This document shows, piece by piece, positions 58,732 through 64,000 of a stretch of 64,000 bases of DNA (position 1 is its first letter; each line of letters starts with the position of its first letter). This DNA comes from Nocardioides sp. Root122. Its GTDB lineage: Bacteria; Actinomycetota; Actinomycetes; Propionibacteriales; Nocardioidaceae. The notes beneath the pieces are model-generated. The model did not search any database. It was given only the letters and a program-made list of their open reading frames with translations, and had not been told where the DNA came from. The translations under genes were made by a program, and so were the position numbers. The stretch is taken from positions 516,212 to 580,211 of the forward strand of contig NZ_LMDE01000010.1 in assembly GCF_001425025.1 (NCBI RefSeq). The letters are read 5' to 3'.

Positions 58732-59703
58732 ATGGCGTCGCCCTTCACCGAGATCGAGGTCGAGGGACGCGTCGTCAAGGTCACCAACCCGGACCGCGTC
58801 TACTTCCCGCCCTTCGAGGGCCGGCCCGCGGCGACCAAGCTCGACCTGGTCGAGTACTACCTGTCGGTGGGCGACGGCATCGTCAACGCACTGTTCGAGC
58901 GCCCCTGCATGCTGCACCGCTTCCCCAAGGGCCTGGCCGGCGACAAGGTCCACCAGAAGCGGCTGCCGGCGGGCGCCCCCGACTGGGTCGAGACCGTCCA
59001 GCTGTTCTTCCCGCGGTGGAAGCGCACCGCGGACGAGCTCTGCGTCACCGAGCTGGGCAGCGTGATCTGGGCGGTGCAGATGTCGACCGTCGAGTTCCAC
59101 CCGTGGAACAGCCGACGCCACGATACCGAGAAGCCCGACGAGTGGCGCATCGACCTCGACCCCGGGCCGGAGTGCGACTGGTCCACCGTCCAGCGGGTCG
59201 CGCACGTCGCCCACGAGGTGCTCGACGAGCTCGGCGCGGTCGGCTTCCCCAAGACCAGTGGCGGCTCGGGCATGCACGTCTACGTCAGGATCCCGCCCGA
59301 CCACGGCTTCCCGGACGTACGACGTGGCGCGCTGGCATTCGCCCGCGAGGTGGAGCGCCGGGCCGGGGGAGAGGTGACGACCGCCTGGTGGCGCAAGGAC
59401 CGCGACCCTGCGCAGCTGTTCGTCGACTACAACCAGAACGCTCGCGACCACACGATCGCCGCGGCCTACAGCGTGCGTGGCGTCCCCGCGGCGCGCGTGT
59501 CGGCGCCGATCCGGTGGGACGAGGTCGACGCCTGCACCCCCGACGACTTCACGCTCTTCACCATGCCGGAGCGCTACGCCGACCTCGGCGACCTGCACGC
59601 CGACATCGACGAGCACCCGTTCTCCATCGCGCCGCTCCTCGAGTGGGCCGACCGCGACGAGGCCGAGGGCGAGGAAGCGCCGCCGGAGCCGGAGGAGGGG
59701 TAG
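58732..59703 (+). CDS. Stand-alone LigD-type polymerase/primase (archaeo-eukaryotic primase fold)
   Basis: 323 residues, the polymerase domain of NHEJ ligase D without ligase or nuclease parts. Motif I is DLDPGPECDW with the two metal-binding Asp, motif II is SGGSGMHVYV with His, and motif III is LFVDYNQNARDHTIAAAYS. The acidic tail after WADRDEA is low complexity. Such PrimPol-type proteins fill gaps or prime synthesis; no ku or ligD neighbour is seen. Confidence 0.9.
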   Translation: MASPFTEIEVEGRVVKVTNPDRVYFPPFEGRPAATKLDLVEYYLSVGDGIVNALFERPCMLHRFPKGLAGDKVHQKRLPAGAPDWVETVQLFFPRWKRTADELCVTELGSVIWAVQMSTVEFHPWNSRRHDTEKPDEWRIDLDPGPECDWSTVQRVAHVAHEVLDELGAVGFPKTSGGSGMHVYVRIPPDHGFPDVRRGALAFAREVERRAGGEVTTAWWRKDRDPAQLFVDYNQNARDHTIAAAYSVRGVPAARVSAPIRWDEVDACTPDDFTLFTMPERYADLGDLHADIDEHPFSIAPLLEWADRDEAEGEEAPPEPEEG

Positions 59704-59707
59704 GGCG

Positions 59708-59726
59708 CTCGCCCGGCCCGGGCGAG
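59708..59726. terminator. Hairpin after the primase gene
   Basis: CTCGCCCGG (59708-59716) and CCGGGCGAG (59718-59726), perfect 9-bp arms, ending 4 nt before the -10 of rpe. Confidence 0.65.
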
Positions 59727-59730
59727 TCCC

Positions 59731-59736
59731 TAGGAT
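59731..59736 (+). promoter_or_regulatory. -10 hexamer of a leaderless promoter (rpe)
   Basis: TAGGAT, 6 nt before the GTG at 59743. Confidence 0.65.
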
Positions 59737-59742
59737 CGACCC

Positions 59743-60405
59743 GTGGGCATCCAGATCACGCCGAGCATCCTCAACGCCGACCTGTCGCGCCTGGCCGACG
59801 AGGTCGCGCGCATCCCGAGCGCCGACTGGGTCCACGTCGACGTGATGGACAACCACTTCGTGCCCAACCTGACGCTCGGGCTGCCGGTCATCGAGGCACT
59901 GAGCAAGCACGCGAGCCAGCCGCTCGACGCGCACCTGATGATCGAGGACGCCGACCGGTGGGCGCCGGCCTACGCCGAGGCGGGCTGCGGGTCGGTGACC
60001 TTCCACGCCGAGGCCGCCAAGGCCCCGGTGCGGCTGGCGCGGGAGATCCGTGCCCAGGGCGCCCGGGCGTCGATGGCGCTGAAGCCGGCCACGCCGATCG
60101 AGCCCTACGAGGCGCTGCTGCCCGAGCTCGACATGGTGCTGCTGATGACCGTCGAGCCCGGTTTCGGCGGGCAGAAGTTCCTCGACCTGTGCCTGCCCAA
60201 GATCCGGACCACCCGCGCGCTGATGCGCAAGCACGGGGTCGAGACGTGGCTCCAGGTCGACGGTGGCGTGTCGCTGGAGACGATCGAGCGGTGCGCCGAG
60301 GCCGGCGCCGACGTGTTCGTCGCGGGCTCCGCGGTCTACTCCGCGGACGACCCCGACGCGATGGTCGCCGAGCTCAGGGCTGCGGCGGAGGCCGCCGCGG
60401 GGTGA
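59743..60405 (+). CDS. rpe: Ribulose-phosphate 3-epimerase
   Basis: 220 residues, TIM barrel. It interconverts ribulose 5-phosphate and xylulose 5-phosphate. [29 protein letters not shown] (metal ligands His, Asp) and [13 protein letters not shown] and LQVDGGVS are conserved. GTG start; overlaps the next gene by 4 nt. Confidence 0.96.
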   Translation: MGIQITPSILNADLSRLADEVARIPSADWVHVDVMDNHFVPNLTLGLPVIEALSKHASQPLDAHLMIEDADRWAPAYAEAGCGSVTFHAEAAKAPVRLAREIRAQGARASMALKPATPIEPYEALLPELDMVLLMTVEPGFGGQKFLDLCLPKIRTTRALMRKHGVETWLQVDGGVSLETIERCAEAGADVFVAGSAVYSADDPDAMVAELRAAAEAAAG

Positions 60406-60815
60406 GCCGGCGCGCGAGGGTCGACGACATCCACGCCACCGCGCGCGCGATGCCGTACGTCACCGTCCTCCGGCCCGAGAAGAACCCCGTCTACCAGGTG
60501 GGCGGCAAGTCGTTCGTCTTCTTCCGCACCCCGCGCCCCGACGCAGTGGACCCCGAGACGGGCGAGCGCTACGACGACGTGGTCGTCCTCTGGGTGGCGT
60601 CCGAGGGCGACAAGCAGGCGTTGCTCCAGGACGAGCGGCTGCCGTTCTTCACGACTGCGCACTTCGACGGCCACCCGTCGGTGCTGCTGCGCGCCTCCCG
60701 GGTGGGCGAGCTGGAGCGCGACGAGCTGGTCGAGGTGGTCGAGGAGGCCTGGCTCGCGCAGGCGTCCGCCCGGCGTGGGCGGGCGTGGCTGGAGTCACGC
60801 AGCCTCACCTCCTGA
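60402..60815 (+). CDS. MmcQ/YjbR family protein
   Basis: 137 residues, same family as the protein at 55807-56229: [47 protein letters not shown] and [13 protein letters not shown]. It lacks the first 10 residues of its paralogue and has a basic tail. GTG overlaps the rpe stop. Confidence 0.82.
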   Translation: MSRRARVDDIHATARAMPYVTVLRPEKNPVYQVGGKSFVFFRTPRPDAVDPETGERYDDVVVLWVASEGDKQALLQDERLPFFTTAHFDGHPSVLLRASRVGELERDELVEVVEEAWLAQASARRGRAWLESRSLTS

Positions 60816-60847
60816 CGTCCCAGCCGCGTGCTCGTGGCCCGGGTGCG

Positions 60848-60853
60848 TACATT
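60848..60853 (+). promoter_or_regulatory. -10 hexamer of a leaderless promoter (DUF427 gene)
   Basis: TACATT, 6 nt before the ATG at 60860. Confidence 0.55.
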
Positions 60854-60859
60854 GGCGGG

Positions 60860-61324
60860 ATGACCGAGTCGGTGTGGGACTACCCGCGTCCACCACGGGT
60901 GGAACCCAGCAGCGAGCACGTCGTGGTGACCCACGTAGGCGTGGTCGTGGCCGACGCCACGGCGAGCCTGCGCGTCCTCGAGACGAGCCACCCGCCGACG
61001 TACTACCTGCCCACCGGCGCGTTCGCTCCGGGCGTGCTGCGGCTCGGCGACGGGGCGTCGTGGTGCGAGTGGAAGGGCCAGGCGGCCTACTACGACCTCG
61101 TCGTGGGTGACGACGTGCTGCAGGCCGTGGCGTGGACCTACCCCAGGCCGAGCACGGGGTTCGAGACCCTGGTCGACCACGTTGCCCTCTACCCGGGTCG
61201 TGTGGACCGGTGCACGGTCGACGGCGAGGTCGTGCAGCCCCAACCGGGCAGCTTCTACGGCGGCTGGATCACCTCGCGGGTGACCGGTCCGTTCAAGGGG
61301 GCACCGGGCACCACGGGCTGGTGA
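60860..61324 (+). CDS. DUF427 family protein
   Basis: 154 residues, cytosolic. The DUF427 pattern is seen: VWDYPRPPRVE, TSHPPTYYLP, CEWKGQAAYYDL and AWTYPRP near 110. Members are small beta-barrel proteins of unknown role. Ends 9 nt before the stop of the convergent gene. Confidence 0.85.
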   Translation: MTESVWDYPRPPRVEPSSEHVVVTHVGVVVADATASLRVLETSHPPTYYLPTGAFAPGVLRLGDGASWCEWKGQAAYYDLVVGDDVLQAVAWTYPRPSTGFETLVDHVALYPGRVDRCTVDGEVVQPQPGSFYGGWITSRVTGPFKGAPGTTGW

Positions 61325-61333
61325 GGCCGTGGG

Positions 61334-61708
61334 TCAGTGCATGCCGCGGTCGTCGGACTGCTGGCTGCGCAGGTGCGACCCGTGCAGGCTCTGCCGGTCC
61401 ACCCGCTGGTGGTCGGCCACCCAGCTCTCGCCCTCGAGCTCGTCACCGATGGACTGCGCGCGCTCCAGCCGCACGACCCACTGCTCGTGCTCGCGGGCGA
61501 CGTCGTCCAGCCGGGAGTCCGGGACGACGAGCGCGTCGCCCTCGGCGCGCAGGCCCGGAGCGACCACCGCCAGGCCCTCGACCTCCCACGGCGTCAAGGG
61601 GCGGGTGAGCCGGATCCGCACCGGATAGGTACGTCGCTCGACGTCCGCCGGGTCGACGGCCAGCTCCACGATCCCGAGCTCGGTCTTGTGCTTGCGTCGC
61701 ATGGACAT
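61334..61708 (-). CDS. Hypothetical protein
   Basis: 124 residues, no signal or membrane segment. The N-terminal half has strands (GIVELAVDPADVERRTYPVRIRL); the C-terminal half is helical and charged with a histidine-rich end. No family recognised. The ATG at 61708 has GAGGGG 9 nt upstream, so the longer reading through the repeat region is rejected. Confidence 0.6.
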   Translation of the reverse strand: MSMRRKHKTELGIVELAVDPADVERRTYPVRIRLTRPLTPWEVEGLAVVAPGLRAEGDALVVPDSRLDDVAREHEQWVVRLERAQSIGDELEGESWVADHQRVDRQSLHGSHLRSQQSDDRGMH

Positions 61709-61824
61709 CGACGTCGTCCCCTCACCGGGGTCGGGCGACCCCGTCACCTCGAGTCGAGCACCTGCGCCGGTCGGTCGCCATGGGGTCCTGACCCCATCGG
61801 CGGTCGTCCCCGACCCACGGCCTC

Positions 61825-61840
61825 GGTAGTCCCCTACGTT
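61825..61840 (-). repeat. Inverted copy of the 32-bp repeat core
   Basis: On the minus strand this reads AACGTAGGGGACTACC, identical to the core of the third direct repeat (61936-61951). It could pair with any of the three copies. Confidence 0.75.
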
Positions 61841-61862
61841 TCGCACGCCCGACGGCTGCCCG

Positions 61863-61958
61863 GGCGTCCAGAACGTAGCGGACTACCCCGGAACGGCGTC
61901 CAGAACGTAAGGGACTACCCCAGAACGGCGTCCAGAACGTAGGGGACTACCCCGGAAA
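61863..61958 (+). repeat. Three tandem 32-bp direct repeats
   Basis: Copies at 61863-61894, 61895-61926 and 61927-61958, contiguous without spacers, each beginning GGCGTCCAGAACGTA and differing at only a few positions. Each core has GTAG-N4-CTAC symmetry. They lie in the 255-bp gap between two minus-strand genes. Not CRISPR (no spacers). Origin and role unknown. Confidence 0.9.
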
Positions 61959-61963
61959 CGGGG

Positions 61964-62191
61964 TCAGCCGGCGAAGAGGGTGAGCCGCTGGCGGATGATC
62001 TTGCGGCGGAGCACGACGCGGCGCTTGCCGTCGTGGCCGATGCGCAGGCGGTCCAGCTCCCAGCCGCCGTGCTCGGCGCGCTCGACCAGGAGCCGGGTCA
62101 CGACGTTGCGGGAGAAGTCCTTGGGCAGCACGAGCGTCTCGAACTCCCACTCGACGCCCCGTGCGGGGGGACGACGCTGGATACGGGCCAT
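61964..62191 (-). CDS. DUF5703 family protein
   Basis: 75 residues, basic, cytosolic. EWEFETLVLPKDFSRNVVTRLL, HGGWELDRLRIGHDGKRRV and LRRKIIRQ are the family pattern; function unknown. Strong GGAGG 4 nt before the ATG at 62191. Confidence 0.85.
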   Translation of the reverse strand: MARIQRRPPARGVEWEFETLVLPKDFSRNVVTRLLVERAEHGGWELDRLRIGHDGKRRVVLRRKIIRQRLTLFAG

Positions 62192-62251
62192 CGGTCCTCC
62201 TTGTCTGCCGGTCCGGCTCTCTCCGGCTCTGTCTCTCGCTGCCAGTGTCCG

Positions 62252-63199
62252 TCAGTCCGCCGACACGTCGTCGAGGGCGTCGACGATCTCGGCGGGAAGG
62301 GTCAGCTCCTCGACGCCGAGGGCGCCCTTGAGCTGGGCGGCGGTGCGGGCGCCGACGATGGGCGCGGTGACGGCCGGCCGGTCACGGACCCAGACCAGCG
62401 CCACCTCCAGCGGTGTCCAGCCGAGGCCGTCGGCGGCCCGGGCCACCGCCTCGACGATGCCCCGGCCGCGCTCGTCGAGGTAGGCACCGACGAAACGGGC
62501 GAAGTGCTCGGTCGCGGCGCGCGAGTCCGACGGCGTACCGCTGCGGTACTTGCCGGTGAGCACGCCCCGGCCCAGCGGCGACCAGGGCAGCACGCCGAGG
62601 CCGAGCGCCTGCGCGGCGGGCACCACCTCGTGCTCGACCTGGCGGTTGAGCAGGGAGTACTCGACCTGCGTGGAGGCGAGAGGAAAGCGTCCCGGCACGG
62701 CCCGCTGCCACGTCGCGGCCTGGGCGGTCTGCCAGCCGGTGTAGTTGGAGATGCCGACGTAGGCGGCGCGGCCGGAGGACACGGCCAGGTCGAGCGCCGT
62801 CAGCGTCTCCTCGACGGGCGTCTCGTCGGTCCACACGTGCACCTGCCACAGGTCGACGTGGTCGACGCCGAGCCGCGCGAGGGAGGCGTCGAGCGTCGAG
62901 AGGAGGGTGCCGCGCGAGGTGTCGGTGACCCGCTCGCCCGTACGCCGCGAGATGCCGGCCTTGGTGGCCAGCACGATCTCGTCGCGGGCGACCACGTCGC
63001 CGACGAGCGAGCCGATGAGCTCCTCGCTCGCGCCGTCGCCGTAGCCGGCCGCCGTGTCGAGCAGCGTCCCACCCGCCTCGGCGAAGGAGATGAGCTGGTC
63101 GCGGGCCTCGTGCTCGTCGGTGTCACGGCCCCACGTCATGGTGCCGAGGCCGAGGCGGGAGACCTTCAGACCGGTGGCGCCAAGCGTTCGCTGCTGCAT
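62252..63199 (-). CDS. Aldo/keto reductase
   Basis: 315 residues, AKR TIM barrel that uses NADPH. Catalytic tetrad: Asp in LLDTAAGYG with Tyr, Lys in LATKAG, and His in WQVHVWT. NADP-binding segment: TAPIVGARTAAQLKGAL. Substrate unknown. The ATG at 63199 is 7 nt downstream of TACCCT. Confidence 0.92.
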   Translation of the reverse strand: MQQRTLGATGLKVSRLGLGTMTWGRDTDEHEARDQLISFAEAGGTLLDTAAGYGDGASEELIGSLVGDVVARDEIVLATKAGISRRTGERVTDTSRGTLLSTLDASLARLGVDHVDLWQVHVWTDETPVEETLTALDLAVSSGRAAYVGISNYTGWQTAQAATWQRAVPGRFPLASTQVEYSLLNRQVEHEVVPAAQALGLGVLPWSPLGRGVLTGKYRSGTPSDSRAATEHFARFVGAYLDERGRGIVEAVARAADGLGWTPLEVALVWVRDRPAVTAPIVGARTAAQLKGALGVEELTLPAEIVDALDDVSAD

Positions 63200-63206
63200 G
63201 CACGTG

Positions 63207-63212
63207 AGGGTA
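63207..63212 (-). promoter_or_regulatory. -10 hexamer of a leaderless promoter (aldo/keto reductase)
   Basis: TACCCT on the minus strand, 7 nt before the ATG at 63199. It lies 37 bp from the divergent uppP hexamer. Confidence 0.5.
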
Positions 63213-63249
63213 GCCACGGGGGCTGCACCGACACGCGGGGACGCGCCCG

Positions 63250-63255
63250 TAGGCT
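63250..63255 (+). promoter_or_regulatory. Putative -10 hexamer of uppP
   Basis: TAGGCT, 8 nt before the GTG at 63264. Confidence 0.5.
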
Positions 63256-63263
63256 CCTGCCCT

Positions 63264-64000
63264 GTGATCGATCTCCTCAAGGCCGTTGTCCTCGGCGTCA
63301 TCCAGGGGCTGACCGAGTTCCTCCCGATCTCGAGCAGCGCGCACCTGCGCATCTTCCCCGAGCTGTTCGGCTGGGGCGACCCGGGCGCGGCCTTCACCGC
63401 GGTGATCCAGATCGGCACCGAGCTGGCCGTGCTCATCTACTTCCGCAAGGACATCTGGCGGATCGGCAGCGCGTGGGTGCGCTCGCTCTTCCGGCCCGAG
63501 CTCCGCGGCACGCTCGACGCCCGGATGGGCTGGTTCATCATCGTCGGGTCGCTGCCCATCGTGGTGCTCGGCGTGCTGCTGAAGGACATCATCGAGCGCG
63601 ACTTCCGCAACCTCTGGATCATCGGGTGCACGCTCATCGTGCTCGGCATCGTGCTCGGCATCGCCGACCGCGTCGGGCGCACCGACCGGGCGATCACGAA
63701 GATCACGCTCAAGGATGCGGTCCTGATGGGCGCCGCACAGGCGCTCGCGCTGATCCCCGGCGTCTCCCGCTCCGGCGCCACGATCTCGATGGGTCGCTTC
63801 CTCGGCTTCGAGCGCGAGGCCGCCACCCGATTCGCCTTCCTCCTCGCCATCCCGGCGGTGGTCGGCGCGGGATTGTTCGAGCTCAAGGAGATCCCGCACG
63901 GGCACAACGACTTCGGCTGGGGGCCGACGGTCACCGCCACCGTGGTGTCGTTCGTGGTGGGGTACGCCGCCATCGCCTGGCTGCTGCGCTACGTCAGCAC
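63264..64000 (+). CDS. uppP: Undecaprenyl-diphosphate phosphatase, incomplete at the window edge
   Basis: The first 245 residues are seen, open at the right edge; about 25-35 are missing by family length. This membrane enzyme recycles the cell-wall lipid carrier and gives bacitracin tolerance. Motif 1 GVIQGLTEFLPISSSAHL with catalytic Glu is near 12-29; motif 2 ALIPGVSRSGATISMGRFL near 165. About six to seven membrane helices are visible. GTG start from the conserved VIDLLKAVVLG. Confidence 0.95.
   Translation, partial: MIDLLKAVVLGVIQGLTEFLPISSSAHLRIFPELFGWGDPGAAFTAVIQIGTELAVLIYFRKDIWRIGSAWVRSLFRPELRGTLDARMGWFIIVGSLPIVVLGVLLKDIIERDFRNLWIIGCTLIVLGIVLGIADRVGRTDRAITKITLKDAVLMGAAQALALIPGVSRSGATISMGRFLGFEREAATRFAFLLAIPAVVGAGLFELKEIPHGHNDFGWGPTVTATVVSFVVGYAAIAWLLRYVS

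Noticed and set aside
61863..61958. CRISPR array
   Set aside because: The three 32-bp units are contiguous without spacers and no cas gene is nearby.

Overview
The window is about 64 kb of very GC-rich, densely coding chromosome from a high-GC actinobacterium. Gene content and order (acnA near dxs, a pyr block followed by mihF-gmk-rpoZ-coaBC-metK-priA-def-fmt-rsmB-rpe, an htdX-fabG4-fadA2 locus, actinobacterial IHF, DUF3105/DUF3060/DUF5703 proteins) point to a Nocardioides-like member of the Propionibacteriales; that assignment is inference. I see no rRNA, tRNA, prophage, insertion sequence or CRISPR array.

Layout. 1-4.9 kb: end of a TrmA/RlmD-type RNA methyltransferase, a 0.4 kb gene-free stretch, a large P2-type cation ATPase, a conserved hypothetical and a P-loop kinase-like gene. 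5-14 kb: aconitase, then small mostly monocistronic genes (HIT-like, DUF3105, thiamine-binding protein, propeller lipoprotein, YjbQ, GNAT, an SOS-box gene of unknown function, a frameshifted tandem NUDIX gene, an SMP-30-like propeller). 14-17.6 kb: dxs and a SigE-type sigma/membrane-regulator pair. 17.7-29.5 kb: an APC permease and lipid metabolism (fadAB, PAC2, tesB, htdX-fabG4 divergent from fadA2), with a secreted M23 peptidase between. 30-48 kb: pyrimidine synthesis in two blocks, pyrR-pyrB-pyrC and carA-carB-pyrD-pyrK-pyrD1B-like-pyrF. They are separated by a 6.3 kb cassette (two DUF3060 proteins, two VOC proteins, a CoA transferase, an ABC-F ATPase with an upstream leader ORF), and each block begins with a near-identical PyrR-binding RNA element. 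48-60.4 kb: a housekeeping run from mihF to rpe with a stand-alone LigD-type primase. 60.4-64 kb: small actinobacterial genes, a cluster of 32-bp repeats, an aldo/keto reductase and the start of uppP.

How it works together. Most pyr genes overlap by 4 nt (ATGA/GTGA), suggesting translational coupling, and the PyrR stem contains the Shine-Dalgarno sequence, suggesting translational repression. At least 15 genes carry a TANNNT -10 hexamer 6-8 nt before the start codon and lack a Shine-Dalgarno sequence, which indicates leaderless mRNAs and helps fix several starts.

Most worth a second look: a class-1B dihydroorotate dehydrogenase-like protein whose catalytic Cys and Lys positions are Ala and Arg, sitting with a divergent PyrK beside an intact class-2 PyrD; palindromic elements inside or at the ends of coding sequences (pyrD, carA, pyrK, coaBC); a perfect SOS box in front of an uncharacterised small gene; a five-codon leader ORF before the ABC-F gene; and the 32-bp repeat cluster.
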